Shown here one piece after another: positions 27,035-35,945 of a stretch of 64,000 bases of DNA; within the stretch, counting starts at the first letter, position 1, and every line of letters begins with the position of its first letter. The stretch is from CAVRXQ01 sp963831155. Its GTDB lineage: Bacteria > Actinomycetota > Acidimicrobiia > Acidimicrobiales > Bog-793. The translations under genes and the position numbers were made by a program. The DNA lies in contig CAWHOY010000008.1 in NCBI GenBank assembly GCA_963831155.1, positions 477,217 to 541,216 on the forward strand. Reading direction: 5' to 3'. The notes below the pieces were generated by a model. That model was not told the origin of the DNA and did no database searches. It saw only the letters and a list, made by a program, of their open reading frames with translations.

Positions 27035-27702
27035 TCAGGGTGCCGGTGTCGAAGATAGCGCTGCCCTCACCGCCGCCGGGTCGACTGACCGGGAGCCCGT
27101 TGCTGACGAATTGAATCCTTTGACGATCAGCCACACGGCTAGGACCATCTCCTGCACACCAATTGGGATATTCAAGATCGCCTGGGTCGCGGACATATAT
27201 CCGATGACACGGAACAGCACCAAGAGGCCTGCCAAGAGACCCAATGCGGCCCCACCAAGACCCCAGCCTGATAACCATCGGGGAATGAGTTCCGATTGAT
27301 AGAGCACGAAGTAATACATGAGCGCGCCGACATAGAAAGCGAGAATCCCGGCGAGGCTCGCCCGATCACGAAGTGCGAGCAACAATCCGCCTGAGCTTTG
27401 AAAGTACGACGAGTTTGGCGCTCCAGCCCTCACAAACTGCTGGCTTAATGTCAAGAGCAAGAGTGCGTCGATCGCGACAACGACGTAGAGCACTCCCTCA
27501 ATGATTCGAAAACCAACCGAGCCGAGAGCGAGACCTTCGCCATGTCTTCTCAGGACCGGGTACAGCGAAATGGCAATGCCTGCGCTTGCAAAGGCCGCAA
27601 CCAACTGACACGACGCCCCCACCACTACCCGGTCTTGATTCGCAAAGGTCTTGAGAAGGTAATCCGAACTGTTCAGGATCGGATTCAAGAGACCAGTGCT
27701 TA
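27035..27702 (-). pseudogene. DUF4386 membrane protein, 3' part (split by an IS5-type element)
   Basis: From codon AGC next to the IS, the frame reads STGLLNPILNSSDYLLKTFA and continues through five hydrophobic segments (including GILAFYVGALMYYFVLY and GGAALGLLAGLLVLFRVIGY), typical of DUF4386 multi-pass proteins. The first 24 residues are on the other side of the insertion, at 28680-28752. Removing the IS and one TTA copy restores an unbroken frame. The function of the family is unknown. Confidence 0.88.
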
Positions 27703-28679
27703 GAGCGCGCGCCGATAGGCACTCAGTTATCGCCCGAAAAAGCATCCACCGGTCGTTGTGGAGGCCCGAGAAGGATCTCGGGTGCACCCAACCAACAACG
27801 AACCGGTGGAGGTCCCCATCATGCTCGCGTTGCAACCACGCGTGGTCGATGCTGTCTTCTCGGCGCTCGAAGGACGCATCCCGAGGATGGTGGATCACCA
27901 TCCGCTCGGCTGTCATCGTGTCCGCACAAGCGACCGCAAATGCTTCTTCGGCATGCTCGTCCGGCTCGTCACGGGCTGTTCCTGGGACGTTGCCGGACGG
28001 ATCACGAACACCTCGGAGTCGACACTTCGACGTCGGCGCGACGAGTGGATGAAAGCGGGCGTGTTCGGGTCCCTCGTCGAAGAGGCGATCGCCGGCTACG
28101 ACAAGATTGTCGGCCTCGAGCTCTCCGATCTCTCAGTCGACGGCTCCCAGCACAAGGCGCCCTTCGGCGGGGAGGCGACCGGTCCGAGCCCTGTTGACCG
28201 GGGAAAACGCGGCTGGAAGTGGTCGATCGCCACCGATGCCAACGGCATCCCCGTCGCTTGGGTTCCCGCTTCGGCGAACGCCAACGACTGCATGCTGTTC
28301 TCCCCGACACTCGATGCCCTGGAAGCGCGCGGGCTGCTAAGTGACGTCGACGTCGTCCACCTCGACCGGGGTTATGACTTCGACCGCGTCCGGGACGACT
28401 GTGCTGCTCGCCGGCTCGGTTCGGTGATCCCAAAGATCCGACCGCACGGGCCAAAGCACACAAAGCTAAAGAAGCGCCAGGTCGTGCTCGGTCAACGCTG
28501 GCCCGTCGAGCGGACCAACTCCTGGCTCTCGAACTTCGGACAGCTACGTCGCAACACCGACCGCTACTCGATCCACCGGGTCGCAGCCCTCGACCTCGCG
28601 ATCGTCCTCATCCTCACCGTGAAGCTCGTGAAGTGGGCGGATCGCTGGAACGGCTGACCGTGCCTATCGGCGCGCGCTC
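27703..28679 (+). mobile_element. IS5-family insertion sequence (977 bp, TTA duplication)
   Basis: The ends are inverted repeats: GAGCGCGCGCCGATAGGCAC at 27703-27722 and its exact complement at 28660-28679. TTA flanks both sides (27700-27702 and 28680-28682), a 3-bp TNA-type duplication typical of the IS1031/IS5 groups. One transposase gene fills the element. Both ends and the ORF look intact. Confidence 0.93.
27821..28657 (+). CDS. IS5-family DDE transposase
   Basis: This 278-residue protein has a helix-turn-helix-like N-terminus (DRKCFFGMLVRLVTGCSWDV). The DDE core comprises LSVDGSQHKAP (first Asp), VHLDRGYDFDRVRDD (second Asp) and RWPVERTNSWLSNFGQLRRN (Glu in the ER-x7-Y-type helix). The ATG at 27821 is preferred over an upstream GTG at 27758 because it begins the conserved MLALQPRVVDAVF. 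It appears functional. Confidence 0.9.
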   Translation: MLALQPRVVDAVFSALEGRIPRMVDHHPLGCHRVRTSDRKCFFGMLVRLVTGCSWDVAGRITNTSESTLRRRRDEWMKAGVFGSLVEEAIAGYDKIVGLELSDLSVDGSQHKAPFGGEATGPSPVDRGKRGWKWSIATDANGIPVAWVPASANANDCMLFSPTLDALEARGLLSDVDVVHLDRGYDFDRVRDDCAARRLGSVIPKIRPHGPKHTKLKKRQVVLGQRWPVERTNSWLSNFGQLRRNTDRYSIHRVAALDLAIVLILTVKLVKWADRWNG

Positions 28680-28752
28680 TTAGGAGGCTCGCGACGGTCG
28701 CTGTGATGAACAGTGCTCCCGCAACCCTTGCGGTCATCTTGTCTGACTCCAT
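28680..28752 (-). pseudogene. DUF4386 membrane protein, 5' part (split by an IS5-type element)
   Basis: It reads MESDKMTARVAGALFITATV then ASLL, the first membrane helix of a DUF4386 protein, and runs into the TTA duplication. It joins in frame to STGLLNPILNSSDY at 27702. The start is ATG 28752; ATG 28737 is an alternative. Confidence 0.85.
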
Positions 28753-28926
28753 TCGCCACCTCGGCTCCACGGGCGGGCCTCTTTCGCACAGGTTGCCCCT
28801 TGCTACCAACCATCAGGCGCGGTGTGCCACATCGGGTAGGGCCAGAGGTCCGAGGCGTGACGATCGGCCCTGGTGGGCTGCCTTGATTGGGTGGAGGATG
28901 TGCGCCCGGCTGAGGGAGCAATCTGA

Positions 28927-29904
28927 ATGAAGGCCATTGTGCAGGACGTCTACGGATCGGCCGACACGTTGCGGTTCGGGGACATCGAGGTGCCGGTGAT
29001 CAGCAACGATGAGGTCCTGTTGCGGGTGCGGGCGGCGGGTGTCGATCCTGGCGTCTGGCACCTCATGACCGGTCGTCCTTACCTCGTACGCCTCATGGGA
29101 CTGGGTGTACGCCGCCCGAAGGTGCCAGTGCGAGGCTGGGACCTCTCTGGTCTCGTCGAGGCTGTTGGAAGTGACGTCACCCGGTTTTGTCCGGGCGACG
29201 AGGTCTACGGCGTGACCAAGGCTGGCTCGTTCGCCGAGTACGCACGTTCGCGGGAGAGTGACCTTGCCACCAAACCCACCAATTTGACCTTCGAGCAAGC
29301 TGCGGCGGTGCCCGTCTCGGGCATGACCGCGCTGCAGGGCTTGCGTGACGTCGGGCATGTGCAGCCCGGCCAACATGTGCTGGTCATTGGCGCGACAGGG
29401 GGTGTCGGCTCCTTCGCCGTCCAACTGGCCCATGCCTTCGACGCACGCGTGACAGGAATGTGCAGCACTACGAAGGCCGACCTGGTCCGGTCCATCGGTG
29501 CCGACGACGTGATCGATTACACCACTGAGGACGTCGACGCTCGCGGACCGATATTCGACCTGATCCTTGACACTGCCGGACGGCGGCGCTTGTCGTTGCT
29601 TCGACGGGCCCTCACGCCGCATGGCACTCTGGCGATCGTCGGAGGAGAGGGAGGCGGCCGCTGGCTCGGTGGCTTCGACCGCCAGATCCTCCGGGCGCCC
29701 GTTCGGTCGGCGTTCTCGGGTCAGCGACTTCGGGCCGTGACCATGAAGGAGCGCGCCGATGACCTGGAGTACCTAACCACGTTGATCGACGCAGGAAAGG
29801 TCACTCCCGTAATCGACCGGACTTTCCAGCTGCCCGAGGCTCCCGATGCCATCGAGTACCTGTCTCAAGGTCACCCGGGGGGCAAGGTCGTAGTCACGGT
29901 TTAA
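28927..29904 (+). CDS. MDR-family NAD(P)-dependent alcohol dehydrogenase / quinone reductase
   Basis: This 325-residue medium-chain dehydrogenase/reductase has a GroES-like N-terminal domain (EVLLRVRAAGVDPGVWHLMTG, GWDLSGLVEAVG) and a Rossmann domain with VLVIGATGGVGSFAVQLAHA near residue 150. It ends in LSQGHPGGKVVVTV, typical of the quinone-oxidoreductase branch. The cysteines of the zinc-binding lobe are absent, so it is probably zinc-free. A GGGAGCA Shine-Dalgarno precedes the ATG. It is divergent from the split DUF4386 gene. Confidence 0.88.
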   Translation: MKAIVQDVYGSADTLRFGDIEVPVISNDEVLLRVRAAGVDPGVWHLMTGRPYLVRLMGLGVRRPKVPVRGWDLSGLVEAVGSDVTRFCPGDEVYGVTKAGSFAEYARSRESDLATKPTNLTFEQAAAVPVSGMTALQGLRDVGHVQPGQHVLVIGATGGVGSFAVQLAHAFDARVTGMCSTTKADLVRSIGADDVIDYTTEDVDARGPIFDLILDTAGRRRLSLLRRALTPHGTLAIVGGEGGGRWLGGFDRQILRAPVRSAFSGQRLRAVTMKERADDLEYLTTLIDAGKVTPVIDRTFQLPEAPDAIEYLSQGHPGGKVVVTV

Positions 29905-30157
29905 CGAACACGACGGTGGCTGCGGGCGAGAGGCAATCGCCGACGCAACACGGCACCCACCGCTGGAAACAGGGCGTACTGAAGCCAAGTTGGCGGAATG
30001 CCGGCCCATCCGGGAATCGACGAGCCGCGCCCCCTGCCGGTTACCGAGTGGAACTTCCATGGCTCCCAGGACTATCCCCATGGTGCCGTTACACGGGTGA
30101 TCCGTCAGGCTTCGGCTTTAACGATGCAACCACGTCGCGGCTCGCACGTCCAACGTT

Positions 30158-31504
30158 TCATGTGACGCGTTCAGGCGGCGGATCCTTCGTCAATCCATCG
30201 ATCAGCTCTTTGAAGATGTGGGCTCGCTCGAAGTCGGCAAGAGATGACGCGTCGTCGAGCTGGCGCCGAAGGATAGGCAGGAACTCCTCATCGGTCTGAA
30301 AGAAGCCACAGCCTTCGCAGATCGTCTGGTAGGAGCAGTCGAGCTGCGCGGGACGTGTGCAATGGCCGTTGGCGAGTTGGCGACGGTTGCGAGCGCCGGG
30401 GGCGTCTTCATCGACGCACAGTGGGACTCCAACGCTTTCGACGACCTGGGTCGCTTTGAAGTACTGCTCGGCGACGGAGTCGTTCGAGATCCGCGCGTAG
30501 ACGAGCGTCATGCGCGGCGAACGGTGGCCGAGCATCGCCGCGATCGCCTCGAGGCTCATCCCCCGGTTGATGCAGTGGGTAGCGAGCGTGTGGCGCAGCT
30601 GATGGGGATGGACGTGACCTGTCCCGGCGCGCTTCGCGACGGTTGCGACGTAGCGGTGGATCGTGCGGCGGTCGAAGGGCTGGCCGTCGTCGCGCACCAC
30701 CAAGAGCCCAGACGCGCTCGGGCCGCGGCGCTCGCGGTAGTCGGTGATCAGCTCGGCGAGGACCGGGTGGAGCGGCACCGTCCGGTCGTTGTGGAGCTTT
30801 CCGACCGGGATCCGCAACCAACGCTCGTCGCCGAGGCGGAACACGGCGTCGTCGCGGAGACCGCCGATCTCGCCGACGCGCATCCCGGTGCGGGCGAGGA
30901 GCTCGACGATGACTCGGCGACGAAGGTTCGTGTCCTTTTGGAGCGTCGCCATGAACTTCGCGTAGGTGGGATCGTCCAAAAATCGCGGCAGTGGCTCGTC
31001 GGCCTTTGGGAAGTCGCCGGAAAAGATCGGCACCTTGCGAGGCGCGTCTTCGTAGTCCCACTCGATGATGCGCTCGAAGAAGGTGCGCAGCATCCCCAAC
31101 TTGTGACGGATCGTCGCCACCGAGGCCGGCTTGTCCAGCTTGCCTGGCCTCGCCGACAAGGCGAGCTTGTAGGACTCGATGTGGTGACGTTCGATCGCTG
31201 CAACCGAGTCACACGAGGAGTCCACCTCGACGACGTGTTCGGCGAAGACCCGCAGCGCAAGGTCGGCCGCCTCGACCGTGCCCGGCCTCGACGACACCGC
31301 GATCTGCGCCAAGTAGCTCCTCATCGTCGAAGCGAGCCCGGGCGCTCGATGAGAGATCTCCTCCCAGCTCAGCACCCTTGGAAAGCGCGGTGGATGCGGC
31401 AAGGGCACGCCGATCACGCCTGGTGTCCGCGGCCTCTTTTGAGCCGGGCGGACCGGTCCAAAAGACGCAAACGGTGAGGTTTTCGCCTCAGCGGCGCGAT
31501 TCAT
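30158..31504 (-). CDS. Tyrosine recombinase with a cysteine-rich C-terminus
   Basis: This 448-residue protein has an N-terminal SAM-like domain (MRSYLAQIAVSSRPGTVEAA), the catalytic Arg in LLARTGMRVGEIGGLRDD, HPHQLRHTLATHCINRGMSL, LGHRSPRMTLVYARI with the nucleophile tyrosine, and an added tail with HCTRPAQLDCSYQTICEGCG, a possible zinc-binding knuckle. Its ATG overlaps the stop of the upstream recombinase, so the two form an operon. All catalytic residues are present. Confidence 0.88.
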   Translation of the reverse strand: MNRAAEAKTSPFASFGPVRPAQKRPRTPGVIGVPLPHPPRFPRVLSWEEISHRAPGLASTMRSYLAQIAVSSRPGTVEAADLALRVFAEHVVEVDSSCDSVAAIERHHIESYKLALSARPGKLDKPASVATIRHKLGMLRTFFERIIEWDYEDAPRKVPIFSGDFPKADEPLPRFLDDPTYAKFMATLQKDTNLRRRVIVELLARTGMRVGEIGGLRDDAVFRLGDERWLRIPVGKLHNDRTVPLHPVLAELITDYRERRGPSASGLLVVRDDGQPFDRRTIHRYVATVAKRAGTGHVHPHQLRHTLATHCINRGMSLEAIAAMLGHRSPRMTLVYARISNDSVAEQYFKATQVVESVGVPLCVDEDAPGARNRRQLANGHCTRPAQLDCSYQTICEGCGFFQTDEEFLPILRRQLDDASSLADFERAHIFKELIDGLTKDPPPERVT

Positions 31505-32542
31505 CGGGCGGCCCCTGCGACGAGCTCGGCCTCAATGACGTCGGCAGCTTTGCGGTACTCGGCGGCCAGCCAGTCAGCGCCTAAGTGCAAGTAGATCTGG
31601 GTCGAGGCGATCGAGCGATGGCCGGCTTGGGCCTGGAGCGCCTCGAGCGACATGCCCGCTTCGCGAAGGCGGGTCAAGCACGTGTGACGGAGCTCGTGAC
31701 AGGTGCCGTGCTGAAGCCCGGCGCGCCTTCTCGCTGAGGCCATCACTTCGTCGAGGCCCTCAAGTGACAGTGGGCCGCCGCGGCGCGGTCCTTTCAAGAC
31801 GACGAAGACCCGCTCCGTCGAAGCGTCGATCGGGCCGTTCGCAATCCAAGTAAGAGGCGAGTGTGGAAAAGAACGTCGGCGACAACGGGACCAGTCGTTC
31901 GTGACCGCCCTTTCCTTCGGCAACAAAGACGCGGCACTCGCCGAGGCGGATGTCTTCTAAGCGCAGCCCGAGCACCTCTGAGCGGCGAAGGCCGCCCAAG
32001 AGCATCGCTTCGACGATCGATTTGTCGCGACGCGTCCTCAGCGCGTCTAAGAGCGCGACCGCCTCTTCGGGATCGAGGATCCGCGGCAGACGGCGCACGC
32101 CTCTCACCAACGGTGTGCCGCGCAGTTCTCTTCTGGTGCGCCGGTTCGGCAGGCCGCGCGGCACCGGGTTCGCCTCGACGGGAGTATCGGCGCGGGCGAG
32201 CAGATACCCATAGAACGCCGAGACTGCCGCCAGCCGACGCATGACCGTCGCCGGTGCGAGTCCCGACGTCGCGTCGGGGAAGCGCACGACGTTTTCCGCA
32301 CCGGGTCGAGCTTTTTGCTGTGCTGCGACGAAGGCCATGACATCGGCCGGTGTGACGTCGACTGGATCTTTTCTGACGAAGCTGAAGAACGTCTTCAGGT
32401 CGTGCGCGTAGGCGCGCACGGTGTTCGGCCGGGCGCGGCCCGAACAGAACTCCAAGAACGCGTCGACGAGCTCGTCACCGATCTCATAACGGACGGCGCC
32501 GTCAGCGCGGACGATGCGATGCCACTTCGGGTGAAAGACCAC
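31501..32542 (-). pseudogene. Tyrosine recombinase, frameshifted before the catalytic HxxR box
   Basis: The first frame (from ATG 32542) gives the SAM-like domain and the first catalytic Arg (LLGGLRRSEVLGLRLEDIRL) and reads correctly to LASYLDCERP at about 31840. The rest (DASTERVFVVLKG, CHELRHTCLTRLREAGMSLE, AGHRSIASTQIYLHL) continues in another frame to 31501. One small indel separates the halves. Frameshifting in translation is possible but there is no slippery heptamer I can point to. It is co-linear with the second recombinase. Confidence 0.8.
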
Positions 32543-32644
32543 GGTGATCCTCCTCGTTCAGGCCTTGGTCGGGGAAGTCTCCCCCGCACCTTCAGCCGAA
32601 CTGAAAGATCACCCGTATAAGTGGATTACCCGTATAAGTGATGC

Positions 32645-32741
32645 GATGAAGGAGCGGGGCCTCCGCTCCCCGTGAGGGTTCCAGTTTCCAAACCTCGAAA
32701 CTGGGGCTTCTCACAGCAGTCTCACGACAAGGGAGGCCCCT
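32645..32741 (+). ncRNA. Hairpin-rich leader of IS110 element, candidate bridge RNA
   Basis: Two perfect stems lie just upstream of the transposase: GGAGCGG/CCGCTCC (32651-32657 with 32663-32669) and CCAGTTTC/GAAACTGG (32681-32688 with 32697-32704). IS110 elements encode their bridge RNA in a non-coding end, usually upstream of the gene. The assignment is by position and structure only; no recognition loops were matched. Confidence 0.4.
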
Positions 32742-33752
32742 ATGGAGCGAGAGTACGTCGGCATCGATCTGCACCGTCGCCGCTCGGTGATCGTGCGCAT
32801 GGGCGCGGACGGAGAGCAGCGCTCGAGCGTGCGGATCGACAACGACCCAGGTGAGTTCGCGGCCGCGGTGTTGGCAGCACCGGCCGGCAGCGACGTGATC
32901 CTCGAAGCCACCTACGGCTGGTATTGGGCGGCGGACCTTCTCTCCGACCTCGGTTACGTCGTCCACCTCGCCAACCCGAAGGGCAACGACTGGGGGCACC
33001 GGCGGGTGAAAAACGACGAGCGCGACGCGCACGACCTCGCCGACTTGTTGCGACTCGGCCGTCTCGCCGAGGCCTGGATCGCACCGCCTGAGCTCCGCGA
33101 GCTAAGAGAGCTCGTCAGATTCCGCAACAAGCTCTCATGCATGCGAACAGGCGTGAAGGCACAGGCGCACGCCGTGCTCGCGAAGTGTGGCGTGCTGCCG
33201 GTGCGCAACGACATGTGGGGTGTCGGAGGTGCCGCGCAGTTCGATGCACTCGAGATCCCTCGTGCCTATTCACACCGCATCGAGGTGTTACGTGACCTCG
33301 TCTGTTTCTTCAACCGCGAGATCATCGAGATCGACCGCCAAACGCATCTGTTGTTGCGTGACGATCCCGGTTACAACGCCGTGCAGGCGATCTATGGCGT
33401 CGGCGAGGTGATGGCGGCGATCTTCGTCTCAGAGATCGGCGACGTCTCGCGCTTCGGATCACCAGAAGCGCTCTGTTCGTGGGCGGGGCTGACGCCGATT
33501 CATCGCGAGTCCGACACCAAGGTGCACCGTGGTCGGATCACCAAACAGGGCTCGCGCCTCGTGCGCTGGGCGGCGGTCGAGACAGTCGCCCGCTACCACG
33601 GCGGCATCTTCGAGGCATCGTTCCAGGCGATCGCAGAGCGACGTGGCAAGAAAAAGGCTGTTGTCGCGATCGCCCGCAAAGTCCTCACGCTCGTCTACTA
33701 CGGGCTCAGAGACGGAGAGATCCGTTGTCTCAAGAGCCCGAAAGCGGCGTGA
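32742..33752 (+). CDS. IS110-family transposase (DEDD recombinase)
   Basis: This 336-residue protein has a DEDD domain: YVGIDLHRRRSVIVRM, VILEATYGWYWAADLL, KNDERDAHDLADLLRLGRL. The C-terminal transposase_20 domain has AIYGVGEVMAAIFVSEIGDV and LCSWAGLTPIHRESDTKVHR. An AAGGGAGG Shine-Dalgarno precedes the ATG. It differs from the other two IS110 transposases here, so at least three lineages are present. It appears intact. The element's outer borders could not be fixed; the left end probably lies close to 32641. Confidence 0.92.
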   Translation: MEREYVGIDLHRRRSVIVRMGADGEQRSSVRIDNDPGEFAAAVLAAPAGSDVILEATYGWYWAADLLSDLGYVVHLANPKGNDWGHRRVKNDERDAHDLADLLRLGRLAEAWIAPPELRELRELVRFRNKLSCMRTGVKAQAHAVLAKCGVLPVRNDMWGVGGAAQFDALEIPRAYSHRIEVLRDLVCFFNREIIEIDRQTHLLLRDDPGYNAVQAIYGVGEVMAAIFVSEIGDVSRFGSPEALCSWAGLTPIHRESDTKVHRGRITKQGSRLVRWAAVETVARYHGGIFEASFQAIAERRGKKKAVVAIARKVLTLVYYGLRDGEIRCLKSPKAA

Positions 33753-33795
33753 CGCTCGGACGCGGACGGGCGCGAGCTCGGGATACGGCAGGGCT

Positions 33796-34092
33796 TTGTA
33801 CGTAGGCGCCCTAGCGGGCTTTGCAACCGTATCTCCCTGGTGGCTTACGCTTGTTGTCTCGATGGTGTTAGTGGGTTTCGCAGCTGCGGTCATGATTCCG
33901 CCCGCTCTGCAGATCTTCAAACTCGGAGGAAATACTCCTGACCTCACTGAATCTGAAATGGCTGACTGGATTCGTGAGGTGAATGGCACCTACGCAACGC
34001 CGGTTGCCTCGCAAGGCGGAGAACTCGCGCGCGTCGTCCGCGCTAGGGAGTCGATCAAGCGAAGGGTGTTCAGGAAGCAGAAAGTCGGCTGA
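33796..34092 (+). CDS. Hypothetical small membrane protein, N-terminus probably lost
   Basis: About 98 residues with two hydrophobic segments (LYVGALAGFATVSPWWLTLV and VSMVLVGFAAAVMIPPAL), then a polar tail. The frame is open into the IS110 element upstream and has only a TTG near the junction, so the original start was probably removed by the insertion. I do not recognise the family. Confidence 0.4.
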   Translation: MYVGALAGFATVSPWWLTLVVSMVLVGFAAAVMIPPALQIFKLGGNTPDLTESEMADWIREVNGTYATPVASQGGELARVVRARESIKRRVFRKQKVG

Positions 34093-34400
34093 AGCAATCG
34101 ATCGCTCGCGCGCCATTCGCGCGTTGTCGCCGCGCTAGCGACTTACATTTATGGCGGCAAGCTCCTCGACGTCGAAGTCGGTCGGTACCAAAGGCTCACC
34201 TTGTTCTGGGCGAAGCGCCGGAGTTCTTCGTTGCCTTCCTCCCTCAATGCATCTCTCAAACTCGGCGGATGCGACCGAAGTGGGACTTACTGAGCAGGCG
34301 CGCGACGCACGCAAGTGCTGTTCAGGATCACAGTGCGGACGTCACGGATGGGATGGATTTCAGCGGGATGTCTTGAAAACCGTCGTGGACACGCGTCGTT
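34093..34400. other. Stretch without a recognised gene
   Basis: Open frames here are low-complexity and lack Shine-Dalgarno sequences. No repeat or RNA was recognised. Confidence 0.35.
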
Positions 34401-34874
34401 TTATGGGCGCCGGAGGAGCGCTTCAAGCGGCGGGAGGACGCCCTGGGCGATGTCGTTCAAAATCATGTTGAACACGTCTGGAAACCCATACCCCACATAG
34501 TCTCCGACGCTGAACGGTATAACCAGGGCGCCTTTCGTTATCACCTCCACATTTGGTGGGAGTTCCGCCACTTGTGTGCCGTCGTAAATCGACTTGACCG
34601 AGCAGTCGACAACGACGCCGTTCACGATCAGTTCCATTTGACTGAGCCCCGGCTTGGAGAAGATGAGCTGCCGGTGCTTGTCGGCGTTCTGAAGCGAACT
34701 GAGAACCGCGAGGGCGAAGTGGCGGGCATCTTTACCTTGCTCTCGCGCAAGGTTGTACGGCTGCATCCGCGTGATCTCTGTCAGTGCGTCCTTCGGAATC
34801 CCGGCGGTTTGACGAAGCCAAGCATCCCGGCGCCTCGGGCGGAGAGGCTTGCCTGTCGCTTTGTCCGTAGCCAA
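34401..34874 (-). CDS. HEPN-like hypothetical protein, C-terminal part
   Basis: Reads PYNLAREQGKDARHFALAVL, LSSLQNADKHRQLIF, then about 80 residues ending in NMILNDIAQGVLPPLEALL. The segment around LQNADKHR matches the C-terminal half of the intact protein at 38188-39129 (LSNANKHREL), so these are relatives. The N-terminal half expected from that relative is not in frame upstream; 34875-35300 holds only scattered protein-like patches, so this copy is probably truncated. The function is unknown. Confidence 0.5.
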   Translation of the reverse strand: MATDKATGKPLRPRRRDAWLRQTAGIPKDALTEITRMQPYNLAREQGKDARHFALAVLSSLQNADKHRQLIFSKPGLSQMELIVNGVVVDCSVKSIYDGTQVAELPPNVEVITKGALVIPFSVGDYVGYGFPDVFNMILNDIAQGVLPPLEALLRRP

Positions 34875-35395
34875 CGGGTGGCCAGATGCCCAACCCGAGT
34901 TTCGGGGTCTTCATTTTCGCTCCCGCCGAGAGATCGCGGACATGGCGCAACCACCTGTCCAGGCCCAACCGAGATGACCGCAAGGATCGTTGCGCCCAAC
35001 GAAACGGGATGGTCGTGCGGAAAGATGTGAACTCCAGCACCTTCGTGGGCGGCCCAATGGCGCAGGCCGGTAGCGGCCCGATCAAAGACCAGCGAATCGC
35101 CAATCCTGCGGTGCTGGCGGTCATGGCGGTATCCAGGTGGCAGGACGCCGGTTCCGGTGGCGCCGACCTCCGAGTAAGACGGGTCCTCGCGGATCGCCAT
35201 ACAAGATGTCCGACGCCGAGCTCGCTGGCTCACTGCTCACCTGGCACGAGTTCCACTGCGACTGGAATTCACCTTGAGCCTGTCGACTTCTCACTCGAAC
35301 GTGCGGAGACCCCGATACGAATAGTTTGACGTTGCATGTACGGCCCGGGTGCAAGAAGAGATGCCCGGAGCCGAGCCCGTCGACAGGATGCGAGT

Positions 35396-35707
35396 GTGCG
35401 CTGGATCCGGGCGCTCTCGTTGGCAACGGTGGTCGCGACCTACTGCCTTGTCGTGCTCGGGAGTACCGTCCGTGTGACCAACTCGGGGATGGGCTGCGCG
35501 GGTTGGCCGCTGTGCTCCGGGCAAGTTGGTCCGATTGCCCAATTCCACCCGTTGCTCGAGCAATCCCACCGCTATCTCGTCACGCTCGTGACCGTCTTGA
35601 TCCTTGTGCTCGCCGCGCTCGTCTGGCGGGTCGGCCCCCCGGCGACCACGAAGCCCTCGACCCAGCTCCCCACCTACAAGGAGATCTGCAAGGTTACACC
35701 TGCGTAA
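35396..35707 (+). pseudogene. Heme A synthase (CtaA/COX15) N-terminal fragment
   Basis: The GTG at 35396 begins VRWIRALSLATVVATYCLVV, then LGSTVRVTNSGMGCAGWPLC and FHPLLEQSHRYLVTLVTVLI. This is the first two helices of CtaA with the cysteine-bearing loop and heme-ligand histidines. Homology ends at about 35640 and the remaining roughly 200 residues are missing. The tail PSTQLPTYKEICKVTPA is unrelated. A full protein would have eight helices. Confidence 0.8.
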
Positions 35708-35945
35708 TTCAGTTATCCACAGGTCTGTCTAGCTCGGTCACCATTGAAGCGATCAAAGTGCCAGTTCAAAACCGGATTACGAGGACTGAGGACGACCGAA
35801 ACGGAGCCCGTGGGTGGCTGGTGTGAGGCTCATGACCCGACCGAACGTTCAAGGAAGAGCGGATCTCTGCCGTTACTACTTATGGTGGTCGTAGTACCAC
35901 CCGACGTGCTGATGCGCCCAGCGCTCGCGAAGAGGAGCGGCCGGG

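Larger units (their letters stand above)
30089..32640 (-). mobile_element. Two-tyrosine-recombinase module with inverted terminal repeats
   Basis: TTACACGGGTGATC at 30089-30102 is answered by its near-complement GATCACCCGTATAA at 32607-32620. The two overlapping recombinase genes fill the interval. At the right end the 13-mer ACCCGTATAAGTG occurs twice, at 32611-32623 and 32628-32640. The arrangement recalls paired tyrosine-recombinase elements (Tn554-like or RIT-type), but a third recombinase is not present. The 29905-30157 stretch outside the genes holds nothing else recognised. Confidence 0.6.

Noticed and set aside
30362..31477. A 371-codon plus-strand frame opposite the tyrosine recombinase
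   Set aside because: Antisense shadow; the minus-strand recombinase has all catalytic residues.
34151..34471. A 106-codon plus-strand frame as a gene
   Set aside because: Low-complexity start, no Shine-Dalgarno, and it overlaps the protein-like minus-strand gene.
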